From assembly GCA_018266075.1 (NCBI GenBank), contig JAFEBB010000014.1, positions 62,001 through 126,000 on the forward strand: a stretch of DNA of 64,000 nucleotides. The letters are read 5' to 3'. The stretch is from Deltaproteobacteria bacterium (GTDB lineage: Bacteria > Myxococcota > Myxococcia > Myxococcales > SZAS-1). Positions 12,591-20,376 of the stretch are shown in pieces. The notes beneath the pieces were generated by a model. It ran no database searches and was not told where the DNA came from. It worked only from the letters and a program-made list of their open reading frames with translations. The first letter of the stretch is position 1. The number at the start of each line of letters is the position of its first letter. Made by a program: the position numbers and the translations under genes.

Positions 12591-14180
12591 ATGGCCATTC
12601 CCCAGCGCCGCCCCGAGGGAGCTCCGGAGCCGGTGGTCGCCCACGTCGAGGCGCCCGCGGCCAAGCCTGCGCTCTCCGACGGCCCGGTGTTCGGGCTGCT
12701 GATGGGGCTGGCCGTGCTGTTCCGGGCGGCGATCTTTCCTTTCACCCAGAACGTCTACGGCGACGCGGTGGTGCGCACCGAGTTCGCCGAGCGCTGGCTC
12801 GCCTCGCCGCACCTCATCACCAGCTTCAAGGACGGCGTCTACCAGTTCGGCCCGCTGCACACCTACGTGATGGCCCTGGCGCTCTGGCTCTGGCACGACC
12901 GCGCCGCCGCCGGGCGCATCGCCTCGTTCATCTTCGGCGTGCTGGTGCTCTGGCCCACCTGGCGCGTGGGGCTGCGGCTCTTCGGGCGGCAGGGCGCCAT
13001 CTGGGCCTGCCTGGCGCTCGGGCTGTGGGGCATGCACGTGCAGATGTCGACCACGGCGGGCTCGGAGGCGCTGGCGCTCTGCCTCTTCGCCTTCGCCATC
13101 GACGGCCTGCTCCAGGGGCTCGACGAGGCCCGCTTCGCGCCGCTCGCGCGCGCCGCGCTGTTCCTGAACCTCGGCTGTGCGGTCCGCTACGACCTCTGGA
13201 TGTACGTGCCGCTCTTCGGGCTGGCCATCGCGCTGCACGGCAAGGACCGCGTCGCCTGGGTCACGCGCGCGGTGATGTTCACCGGCCTGGCGGTGGTCTT
13301 CCCCCTGCTGTGGATGGAGGGCAACGAGAAGGCGATGGGCGACCCGCTGTACCCGGTGCACTACATCGACGAGTTCCACAGGCGCTGGACCCAGGACGGC
13401 GTGGCCTGGCTCGGCGCCACGCGCTTCCGGCTCTGGGGCCTGGTGTTCTGGCCGGGGACGCTGCTGCTCACGGCATCGCCGCTGTTCGGCCTGTTCTCGC
13501 TGGCGGGCGTGGTGGCGTCGGCGGTGCGGAAGCATCACCGGATGCTGCTCCTCTTCGTCGCGGTGCCCACCGCCTACTTCACCGCGCGCACGCTGATGCT
13601 GACCTTCTCGCCGCTGGCGCGCTTCACCGTGACCCAGCTCTGGCTCTGCCTCTTCTTCGCCTACCCGGGCATCAAGCTCGTGACCGACCGCGTGCCGCGC
13701 TGGGCCGGCCGCGCGCTCATCGGCCTGGTGGTGGCGGTGATGGTGCTGACGCCGGCGGCGATCGCGAAGGCGAGCTACGAGGTGGACGACGGCTGGGGCA
13801 ACAGCCTCAAGCCGGTGAGCCCGGTGACCACCATGCCCCGCGACCAGATGGAAGTGGCGCACTGGCTCCGCGACAACGTGCCCGCGGCCGACGGCCTGCT
13901 CCTCGACTACGACGACGCCTACACCGACGTGGGCGTGGCCTTCTTCTCCAACCTGCCCGAGGAGCGCATGGTGCGGCTGCGCTGGGAGACGGAGGGCGAC
14001 GACGTCCAGGCGCGCGTGGACAAGCTGGCGCCGGCCGCGGTGATCCTCTGGAAGGGTGGCAAGCTCTTGCAGCACGCGGGCGTGTCGCGGAAGGGCGACC
14101 TGCTCGACGCCTTCGGCCGGCACTACCGGCGCGCGCGCGGCTTCGCCGACGACAAGTTCGAAGTGTTCCGGGCAGAGTAA
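12591..14180 (+). CDS. Polytopic membrane glycosyltransferase (GT39/ArnT-PMT-like)
   Basis: 529-residue inner-membrane protein with about ten membrane helices and a soluble C-terminal part of roughly 130 residues. The first periplasmic loop contains NVYGDAVVRTEFAERWL and the second FKDGVYQFGPLHTYVMAL, placed as in the PMT/ArnT superfamily, which moves sugars from polyprenyl-phosphate carriers to lipid or protein acceptors. The C-terminal part (PRDQMEVAHWLRDNVPAADG) resembles the extracytoplasmic domain of such enzymes. The acceptor is unknown. The gene is preceded by a terminator and its own candidate promoter; a TolB-like barrel gene follows within about 20 nt. Confidence 0.82.
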   Translation: MAIPQRRPEGAPEPVVAHVEAPAAKPALSDGPVFGLLMGLAVLFRAAIFPFTQNVYGDAVVRTEFAERWLASPHLITSFKDGVYQFGPLHTYVMALALWLWHDRAAAGRIASFIFGVLVLWPTWRVGLRLFGRQGAIWACLALGLWGMHVQMSTTAGSEALALCLFAFAIDGLLQGLDEARFAPLARAALFLNLGCAVRYDLWMYVPLFGLAIALHGKDRVAWVTRAVMFTGLAVVFPLLWMEGNEKAMGDPLYPVHYIDEFHRRWTQDGVAWLGATRFRLWGLVFWPGTLLLTASPLFGLFSLAGVVASAVRKHHRMLLLFVAVPTAYFTARTLMLTFSPLARFTVTQLWLCLFFAYPGIKLVTDRVPRWAGRALIGLVVAVMVLTPAAIAKASYEVDDGWGNSLKPVSPVTTMPRDQMEVAHWLRDNVPAADGLLLDYDDAYTDVGVAFFSNLPEERMVRLRWETEGDDVQARVDKLAPAAVILWKGGKLLQHAGVSRKGDLLDAFGRHYRRARGFADDKFEVFRAE

Positions 14181-14201
14181 GAAGTGCGGCAAGCTCTGGG
14201 C

Positions 14202-15227
14202 ATGCGACTGCTGGTCCTTGCGCTCGCGGCGATGGTGGCCTCGAGCGCGCGCGCGGATGCGCCGACGGCGACCGCGACCGCTCCCACGCCGACCGTGAAG
14301 GTCGATCGCTCCATGGTGGTGCTCGACTTCGCGGCCCAGACGCCCGAGGACGCGCACCGCGCCGAGGCGACGACCACCCTGGTGTCCGCGCGGCTCCAGA
14401 CCGGGCGCGGCGCCAAGCTCGTGACCAGCGCCGACGTGCGCAACCTGCTGGGCGTGGAGAAGCAGAAGGCGCTCCTCGGCTGCAACGAGGACTCCGCGTG
14501 CATCGCCGAGATCGGCGGGGCGCTGGGCGCGCGCTACATCATCAGCGGCTCGGTGGGAAAAGTGGGCAGCCAGCTCCTGCTCAGCGTGGCGGTGACGGAC
14601 TCGCGCACCGCGCGCTCGGTGCAGCGGCTCGCCCAGACCATCCCCAACGAGGACGCGCTCCCGGCCGCCGCAGCCACCATCGCCGACGGCATCGGCGACG
14701 CGGTGGGTCTGGCCAAGGCCGCCGACGAGCCCGCTGCGCCGGCGAGCGACCGCGGCTTCAACCTCGACGTGAAGCTGGGCAACGCGCTGCCGGTGCTCAC
14801 CGGGGCGCAGCACGAGTCGCTGAAGGCCTTCAACCTGCGGCTGGATCTGGAGCTGGGCTACTTCGTGACCGCGCAGACCTCGCCGTTCCTGGGCGCGAGC
14901 GTGGCCCTGGCGCGGAGCAGCACCGGCGAGACGCTGCAGTTCATCCCCGTGCTGCTCGGGGCCAAGCACTACTTCCTGCCCGCGTCGGCCTGGCAGCCCT
15001 ACGCGGGCGGCGGCGTGGGCCTGGGCTTCCTCGCGGGCAAGCTCACCGGCAACGCGAGCACCAACACCTCGTTCACCATCACCGGCGTGGGCGGCGTGGC
15101 GTACCTGCCGTGGCGCCACGTGGGCTTCAACGCGGAGGCGAGCGCGAACCTCTCCGGCCTGAACATCTCCGGCTCGGGCCTGCTCATCGCCTTCAACCTC
15201 GACGCCGGCGTGCTCTTCCTCTTCTGA
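14202..15227 (+). CDS. TolB/CsgG-like secreted protein with C-terminal outer-membrane-barrel-like region
   Basis: 341 residues from the ATG at 14202 (a GTG at 14184 would give 6 more). Signal peptide ending ASSARA. Residues about 25-190 resemble the nucleotide-free TolB-N/CsgG-type fold: SMVVLDFAAQTPEDA, then CNEDSACIAEIGGALGARYI. The C-terminal half has Gly/aromatic beta-strand patterns (YAGGGVGLGFLAGKL) and ends in LDAGVLFLF, typical of an outer membrane barrel. The motif CNEDxCxAEIGGALGA recurs in the left-reading gene at 47696-49000, showing two paralogues in the window. Function unknown; probably envelope-associated. Confidence 0.72.
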   Translation: MRLLVLALAAMVASSARADAPTATATAPTPTVKVDRSMVVLDFAAQTPEDAHRAEATTTLVSARLQTGRGAKLVTSADVRNLLGVEKQKALLGCNEDSACIAEIGGALGARYIISGSVGKVGSQLLLSVAVTDSRTARSVQRLAQTIPNEDALPAAAATIADGIGDAVGLAKAADEPAAPASDRGFNLDVKLGNALPVLTGAQHESLKAFNLRLDLELGYFVTAQTSPFLGASVALARSSTGETLQFIPVLLGAKHYFLPASAWQPYAGGGVGLGFLAGKLTGNASTNTSFTITGVGGVAYLPWRHVGFNAEASANLSGLNISGSGLLIAFNLDAGVLFLF

Positions 15228-15249
15228 GCGGGCTCGAACCCACCCTGCG

Positions 15250-15416
15250 GGCATCCGGGGGCGATGCACAGGGGGTCCAACCCCCCCTTGCATCGGTCCG
15301 GGAGCGACGCACAGGGGGGCCAACCCCCCCTTGCATCGGTCCGGGAGCGACGCACAGGGGGTCCAAACCCCCCTTGCATCGGTCCGGGAGCGACGCAGAG
15401 GGGGGGCGCCCCCCGC
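15250..15416. repeat. 43-bp tandem repeat with G/C hairpins between convergent genes
   Basis: Three full copies of a 43-bp unit (anchors GCGAYGC at 15261, 15304 and 15347) and a partial fourth at 15390. Each unit contains AGGGGG-nCCAA-CCCCCC, able to form a hairpin in either strand, plus the invariant TTGCATCGGTCCGGGAGC. It fills almost the whole gap between the convergent TolB-like and mltG genes, so it may serve as a bidirectional transcription barrier. There is no spacer-repeat pattern, so it is not CRISPR. Confidence 0.85.
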
Positions 15417-15421
15417 CGGCG

Positions 15422-16468
15422 CTACTTCCCCTTGCTGGCGACGTAGTGCTGCACGGCCTTCTCGTGGCAAGCGGCGTCGGGGCAGAAGGTGTGCCGGCCG
15501 GTGCCGTCGGCGACGAAGAAGATGTCGTTGCACTGGATCGGATTCAGCGCCGCCTGGATGGCCGCGGCGCCAGGGTTCGAGATCGGCCCCGCGGGCAGTG
15601 CGTCGATCATGTACGTGTTGTACGCGTTGGCGTCCTCGCGCGCGGCCACGAAGCCGTGGAAGGCGAGGTCGCGGTCGAACTTCCCGGTCTTCACGAACAT
15701 GCCGTAGAGCACCGTGGGATCGGTCTGCAGCTTGATGTGCCGCTTGAGCCGGTTGTGGAAGAGGCAAGAGATGTGGGCGCGCTCGTCGGCGTTGCCGGTC
15801 TCCTTCTCCACGATCGACGCCAGGGTCATGATCTGGTGCTGATCCAGCTTCACGTCCGCGCGACGGTGGGCGTTGGCCTTGGCGTACTCCTCGCGCGCGC
15901 GGGCGATCATCTTGCCCACCACCTGCTCCTCGGTGACGCCCAGCGGGAACGAGTAGGTGTCCGGGTAGAGGTAGCCCTCGATGCGGTCCGCGGGGATCTT
16001 GTGGTCGCTCGCGAATTTCTTGTCGGTGCAGAGCTTGAGCAGCGTGTCGGCGTCGAGGCCGAGGTCGCTCGCGGCCACGGTGGGCATGATCTCGTCGCAG
16101 CGCAGGCCCTCGGCGACGGTGAAGTGGTGCAGCTTCACCTCGCCCTTCTCCATCTTGGCCACCACCTGTGCCGGCGTGAGCGGCCCCTGGAACTCGTACT
16201 CACCGGCCTTGATCTTCGGTGCGAGCTTTCGCCAGCGCAGCCAGAGGTGGAAGGTGTCCGCGTCGCTGAGGATCTTGGCGCGCGCGAGCAGCTCGCCGGC
16301 GCCCACCGGGTCGACACCCTTGGGAATGATCAGCGTCTTGGCGGTGGCGTCGCCGAACGCGGTCTGCTCGAAGGCGTCGACCTTCTTGCCGGTGGCCCAG
16401 TACATGTAGCCCGCGGCGCCCGCGCCGAGCACCAGCACGGCCAGGAGGGCGAGGAGCACCTTCTTCAT
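15422..16468 (-). CDS. mltG: Endolytic murein transglycosylase MltG (YceG-like)
   Basis: 348-residue inner-membrane enzyme that cuts nascent glycan strands, releasing anhydro ends and ending strand growth. One N-terminal membrane helix (VLLALLAVLVLGAGAAGYMY), a LysM-like subdomain, then the YceG catalytic domain with the active Glu in LASIVEKETGN (E221, matching E. coli E218) and the conserved LQTDPTVLYG and GPISNPG motifs. The ATG at 16468 overlaps the ruvX stop (ATGA). The frame stays open further upstream but inside ruvX. The ruvX-mltG pairing is common in bacteria. Confidence 0.95.
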   Translation of the reverse strand: MKKVLLALLAVLVLGAGAAGYMYWATGKKVDAFEQTAFGDATAKTLIIPKGVDPVGAGELLARAKILSDADTFHLWLRWRKLAPKIKAGEYEFQGPLTPAQVVAKMEKGEVKLHHFTVAEGLRCDEIMPTVAASDLGLDADTLLKLCTDKKFASDHKIPADRIEGYLYPDTYSFPLGVTEEQVVGKMIARAREEYAKANAHRRADVKLDQHQIMTLASIVEKETGNADERAHISCLFHNRLKRHIKLQTDPTVLYGMFVKTGKFDRDLAFHGFVAAREDANAYNTYMIDALPAGPISNPGAAAIQAALNPIQCNDIFFVADGTGRHTFCPDAACHEKAVQHYVASKGK

Positions 16469-16899
16469 GACGGAGCGTCCTTCTCGCGCGCGGGGCGCGA
16501 ATCCAGGTAGCCCTGCAGGATGACCTGCGCGGCGAGCTTGTCCACCACCTGCTTGCGCTTCTTGCGAGAGACGTCGGCGGAGATGAGCAGGCGCTGGACT
16601 TCCGCCGTCGACAGCCGCTCGTCCCAGAGATCGAACGGAATCCCGAGCGCGGCGCTGGCCCGCTCGGCGAAGGCGCGCGAGGTCTGGGCGCGAGGGCCCT
16701 CGGAGCCGTCCATGTTGAGCGGCAGCCCGACCACCAGCTTCTGCACCTCGTACTCTTCGGCGATGGCCTTGAGCTCGGCGAGGTCGTGCGCCCACGAGCG
16801 CCGCTCGACGGTGGTCACGCCCTGGGCGGTCAGCCCCAGCTCGTCGCTGACGGCCACGCCCACGGTCTTGTCGCCCACGTCGAGGCCCATCAGCCGCAT
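16465..16899 (-). CDS. ruvX: Putative pre-16S rRNA nuclease / RuvX-YqgF resolvase-like
   Basis: 144-residue YqgF family nuclease (RNase H-like fold) that matures the 5' end of 16S rRNA in E. coli; older work proposed Holliday junction resolution. Catalytic acidic residues are visible in LDVGDKTVGVAVSD, VVGLPLNMDGSEG and DLWDERLST. Its length is normal. The start is 6 nt after a TAACCT box and has no clear ribosome-binding site. It is translationally coupled to mltG downstream. Confidence 0.93.
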   Translation of the reverse strand: MRLMGLDVGDKTVGVAVSDELGLTAQGVTTVERRSWAHDLAELKAIAEEYEVQKLVVGLPLNMDGSEGPRAQTSRAFAERASAALGIPFDLWDERLSTAEVQRLLISADVSRKKRKQVVDKLAAQVILQGYLDSRPAREKDAPS

Positions 16900-16949
16900 C
16901 GTCGAAGGTTACGACAGGGCCGGGCGCGCGTCAGCGTTCAGGCGAGGGC

Positions 16950-18587
16950 TCAGTTGAAGACGAACTTCATCAGGTCGTTGTGGAGGACGTAGGCCATCAT
17001 CAAGAGCAGCATGGCCAGGCCCACCACGTTGGCGATCTCGCGGGCGCGCAGGCTCAGCGGCCGGCGGCGCACCCACTCGAACCCCGCGGAGAGGATGTGG
17101 AAGCCGTCGAGCACCGGGACGGGGATGAGGTTCATCACGCCCAGGTTGACGCTGATGGCGGCCATGGCGCCCAGGAAGACGTCCCAGCCCGCCTCGGCGG
17201 TCTTGCTGGCGATGTCGAAGAGCATCACCGGGCCGCCGACCGTCTTGGGCGAGACCTGGGTGGTGATGAGCCCGAAGAACGCCTCGGCCACGCCGGTGAT
17301 CACGTCGGTCACCTGGCGCGTGGCCACGGCGGTGGTCTCGAAGACGTTGCGGTGGATGGGGATGAGCTCGCCTGGCGCGCTGAACGACTCGTGCTGCGCG
17401 CCGAAGTAGAGGTGCTGCTCTTCCTTGCCGCGCTCGTTCTCGAGGGTGCGGTTCACCTGGGCCACGTTCACGTGGATCTTCTGTCCGCCGCGGAGCACCA
17501 GCAGATCCAGCGGGGCCGTCTTGGCCTCCTCGGCGGCCTTGGTGAGCGTGCTCCAGCTCAGGAGCGGCTTGCCGTTGGCCTCGAGCAGGCGATCGCCGCG
17601 GCGCAGGCCGGCCTTTCCCGCGGGCGAGTCGGGCGTGACGTTGGTGATCACCGTCTCGGGCGAGGCGAGGCCGGTGCGCGCCTCGAGCGTGCCGCCCGCG
17701 GCGGGTGTCACCGTGACGACGTGCACCACTTCCGTGCTCAGCCCCGTGCCCGGCATGGGCAAGGGCTCGGTGCGCAGGAACTGAACCTCGAAGGGGCCCG
17801 TCTGCTTGGCCACGATGCGCTCGAGGTCCGCGAAGACGGTGACCGGCTCGCCGGCGACCTGGGTGATGTGATCGAGCGGCTGGATCCCGGCCTTGCCCGC
17901 GGGCGAATCCGGGCCCGCGACAGCCACCACCGACGCGAGCTGCTGCTGGGTCACGCCCAGCACGCCCCGCGGGTTGTCGTGGAGGATGCCCGGGGCCATG
18001 CGCTTCTCGGGCACGGCGGTGAGGGTGGCGTGCTTGCCGTCGGGTTTCTCGAGCTCGAGGGTGACCTGCTGGTCCCACTTCGGGCCGATGAGATCGCGCA
18101 GCTGGTCGAAGTAGGCCACCGGCTTGCCGTCGACGGCCACGATGCGATCGCCGTCGCGGATGCCTGCGCGGTACGCGGGCGTGTCCGGGTCCACGTGGCC
18201 CACGCGCGAGGAGTAGTCGGTGGTCTGGAGATAGGCGACGCCGAAGTAGATGAGGAACGGAAAGATGAGGTTGGTGAAGGGTCCGGCGAGCGCGATGAGG
18301 CTGCGCTTCCAGGGCGCCTGCTCGAGGAAGCCGCGGCCCTGGTCTTCGGGGCGCGCCGCTTCGGTCGGGTCGTCGCCGGCCATCTTCACGTAGCCGCCCA
18401 GGGGCAGCGCGGCGATCTGGTACTGGGTCTCGCCCTTGGTGAAGCCCAGCAGCCGCGGCCCGAAGCCGATGCTGAAGCGCAGCACCTTCACCCGGAAGAG
18501 CTTGGCCATGAGGAAGTGGCCGAGCTCGTGGATGGTGATGAGCGGTCCGATGAGCAGCAGAAAGTAGGCGATCTTTTGCACGGACAT
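16950..18587 (-). CDS. rseP: RIP metalloprotease RseP (site-2 protease)
   Basis: 545-residue intramembrane zinc protease that cleaves anti-sigma factors and signal-peptide remnants. The zinc motif HELGH is at residues 20-24 in the first membrane helix. PDZ-like repeats occupy the periplasmic middle (GDRIVAVDGKPVAYF; LDHITQVAGEPVTVF; GDRLLEANGKPLLSW, three in all). The C-terminal LDG motif is in NLIPVPVLDGFHIL. At 545 residues and apparently three PDZ modules it is longer than the E. coli enzyme (450 residues, two PDZ). It follows uppS and cdsA, the usual order, but dxr, often found between cdsA and rseP, is missing here. Confidence 0.95.
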   Translation of the reverse strand: MSVQKIAYFLLLIGPLITIHELGHFLMAKLFRVKVLRFSIGFGPRLLGFTKGETQYQIAALPLGGYVKMAGDDPTEAARPEDQGRGFLEQAPWKRSLIALAGPFTNLIFPFLIYFGVAYLQTTDYSSRVGHVDPDTPAYRAGIRDGDRIVAVDGKPVAYFDQLRDLIGPKWDQQVTLELEKPDGKHATLTAVPEKRMAPGILHDNPRGVLGVTQQQLASVVAVAGPDSPAGKAGIQPLDHITQVAGEPVTVFADLERIVAKQTGPFEVQFLRTEPLPMPGTGLSTEVVHVVTVTPAAGGTLEARTGLASPETVITNVTPDSPAGKAGLRRGDRLLEANGKPLLSWSTLTKAAEEAKTAPLDLLVLRGGQKIHVNVAQVNRTLENERGKEEQHLYFGAQHESFSAPGELIPIHRNVFETTAVATRQVTDVITGVAEAFFGLITTQVSPKTVGGPVMLFDIASKTAEAGWDVFLGAMAAISVNLGVMNLIPVPVLDGFHILSAGFEWVRRRPLSLRAREIANVVGLAMLLLMMAYVLHNDLMKFVFN

Positions 18588-18662
18588 CGGCCATCACAGT
18601 AACCGCGCCGAGCAGAGCCGACAACGCAGTGTACGGAAGCGTGCGTCCCGGCCCCGAAGGGG

Positions 18663-19487
18663 TCAGCCGAAGCGGGTCAGCGCGTAGAACAGGACGTACG
18701 GGCCGTTGAACAAGAGCGCGTCCACGCGGTCGAGCAGGCCGCCGTGGCCAGGGATGATCTTGCCCGAGTCCTTCACGCCGTAGGCGCGCTTGAGCATCGA
18801 CTCGCAGAGGTCGCCGGTCGGCCCGAGGATCGAGCAGGGAATCCCGAGGCCCACCGCGTCCCAGACCTGCAGCTGCGGCAACACGGTCGCGCGCGCCAGG
18901 AACACCACGCCGATGGTGAAAACCATCCCGCCGAAGAAACCTTCCCAGGTCTTGTTGGGCGACACGGCCACGTAGAGCTTGTGCTTGCCCAGGAAGCGGC
19001 CGGCGAAGTACCCGCCCGTGTCGTTGCCGAAGGTGAGGGCGATGGCGAAGAGCACCCACTCGAAGCCCTGGGGCAGCCCGCGCAACGCGCCCAGCGCGCC
19101 GATGCCCAGGCCCGCGTACACGATGCCGAAGAAGGTGAGCGCCGCCTTGGTCGTGGCCTGCTCGAGCGGCCCGGCGACCAGGTAGTAGCCAAAGCAGACG
19201 ATGAGCAGCGCCATCACGCCCAGGAGCACGAGCGAGAAGGGCACCATCTTGGGCAGGTTCAGCATCGCCACCGGGAGCGCGGCGGCGGCCACCACGCCCA
19301 GCCAGCGGATGTGGTCGGCGCCCTTGGTGAGACAGATTCCGTAGAACTCGCTGGCCACCGCGCCGGCCACGAAGGCCATCAGCCCCGCGGTCCAGTTCCC
19401 GCCCTTGAAGAGCAGGATCACCACGATCGGCAAGAAGACGATCGCGCTGCCGATGCGCAGGAGCAGGTTTCGGTTCTTCTCGGTCAT
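18663..19487 (-). CDS. cdsA: Phosphatidate cytidylyltransferase
   Basis: 274-residue integral membrane enzyme making CDP-diacylglycerol from phosphatidate and CTP, the branch point for phospholipids. About seven membrane helices. The C-terminal family signature is complete: GPTGDLCESMLKRAYG, then KDSGKIIPGHGGLLDRVDA, and upstream NDTGGYFAGRFLGKHK and SPNKTWEG. The ATG at 19487 overlaps the uppS stop (TGATG), so the two are translationally coupled. rseP follows after 75 nt. Confidence 0.96.
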   Translation of the reverse strand: MTEKNRNLLLRIGSAIVFLPIVVILLFKGGNWTAGLMAFVAGAVASEFYGICLTKGADHIRWLGVVAAAALPVAMLNLPKMVPFSLVLLGVMALLIVCFGYYLVAGPLEQATTKAALTFFGIVYAGLGIGALGALRGLPQGFEWVLFAIALTFGNDTGGYFAGRFLGKHKLYVAVSPNKTWEGFFGGMVFTIGVVFLARATVLPQLQVWDAVGLGIPCSILGPTGDLCESMLKRAYGVKDSGKIIPGHGGLLDRVDALLFNGPYVLFYALTRFG

Positions 19488-20266
19488 CAGGACGGCGACG
19501 CGAGCTGCTGCGAGGTCTTGCCGAAGCGACGCTCGCGGTTCTGGAACGCGAGCACCGCCTCGAGGAACGCCTTGTCCCGGAAGTCGGGCCAGAGCAGGTC
19601 GGTGAAGAACAGCTCCGCGTACGCGAGCTGGAAGAGCAGGAAGTTGGAGATGCGCTGCTCGCCGGACGTGCGCACCACGAGGTCCAGCTCGGGCAGGCCG
19701 GCGGTCCAGAGCTCCTTCTCGAGCGCCGCGGCGTCGAGCTGCTTCGGATCCAGCTTGCCCGCGGCGACCTGGGTGGCGAGGTTGCGCGCGGCGCGGGCCA
19801 GCTCCTCGCGGCCGCCGTAGCTGAGCGCGAGCGTGAGGGTCATGTGCGGGTTGTTGGCGGTCTCTTTGCGCAGGTTCTCGAGCGGCTCGCGGACGAACTT
19901 GGGCAGCTTGTCCAGCTCGCCGATGGCGTTGAGCCGGATGCCGTTGTCCATCAGCTCGTCGCGCTCCTTGAGGAGGTACTCGCGGAGCAGGTCCATCAAG
20001 CCGGCGACTTCATCCGCCGGGCGGGCCCAGTTCTGGCTGGAGAAGGCGTAGAGGGTGAGGGCCTTCACGCCGATGCGGCGGGCGGTGCGGGTGACCGCGC
20101 GGACGCTCTCGCTGCCCTCTTTGTGTCCGAAGAGCCGCTCGTGGTTGCGCTGCTCGGCCCAGCGGCCGTTGCCGTCCATGATGATGCCCACGTGCCGGGG
20201 CAGCGGGGCCTGCGCCACGCGCTGCTGCAGTTCCACGACGTCCGCAGGGAGGCTTTGCTGGACCAT
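19487..20266 (-). CDS. uppS: Undecaprenyl diphosphate synthase (cis-prenyltransferase)
   Basis: 259-residue enzyme condensing isopentenyl diphosphate onto farnesyl diphosphate to give C55-PP, the peptidoglycan and O-antigen carrier. The catalytic Asp is in GIIMDGNGRWA (D31), the hydrophobic tunnel motif is LTLYAFSSQNW, and the C-terminal substrate-binding RTSGEQRISNFLLFQ is present. Length and motifs are normal. First gene of the uppS-cdsA-rseP cluster and divergent from the proline-rich gene at 20377. Confidence 0.96.
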   Translation of the reverse strand: MVQQSLPADVVELQQRVAQAPLPRHVGIIMDGNGRWAEQRNHERLFGHKEGSESVRAVTRTARRIGVKALTLYAFSSQNWARPADEVAGLMDLLREYLLKERDELMDNGIRLNAIGELDKLPKFVREPLENLRKETANNPHMTLTLALSYGGREELARAARNLATQVAAGKLDPKQLDAAALEKELWTAGLPELDLVVRTSGEQRISNFLLFQLAYAELFFTDLLWPDFRDKAFLEAVLAFQNRERRFGKTSQQLASPS

Positions 20267-20376
20267 GCCCGGCGACCCATAGCACGGAAGGCAACGCTCG
20301 GGGGTGCCTCGCGCGGGGCGCGGCTGATCCGCCGTGATCTGGCGAGGCCGGGGCGGGCTCTGTTACTTTGAGGGCG

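Noticed and set aside
15228..15260. tRNA-like T-arm (minus strand GGGTTCGAGCCC)
   Set aside because: No acceptor, D or anticodon stems can be built around it, and the segment runs into a coding end.
15250..15416. CRISPR array
   Set aside because: The 43-bp units are directly contiguous with no variable spacers, and no cas genes are present.
12447..15767. Long minus-strand open frame over the glycosyltransferase and TolB-like genes
   Set aside because: Arg/His/Gln-rich low-information translation spanning two clear plus-strand genes, an intrinsic terminator and the 43-bp tandem repeat. It is a shadow frame.
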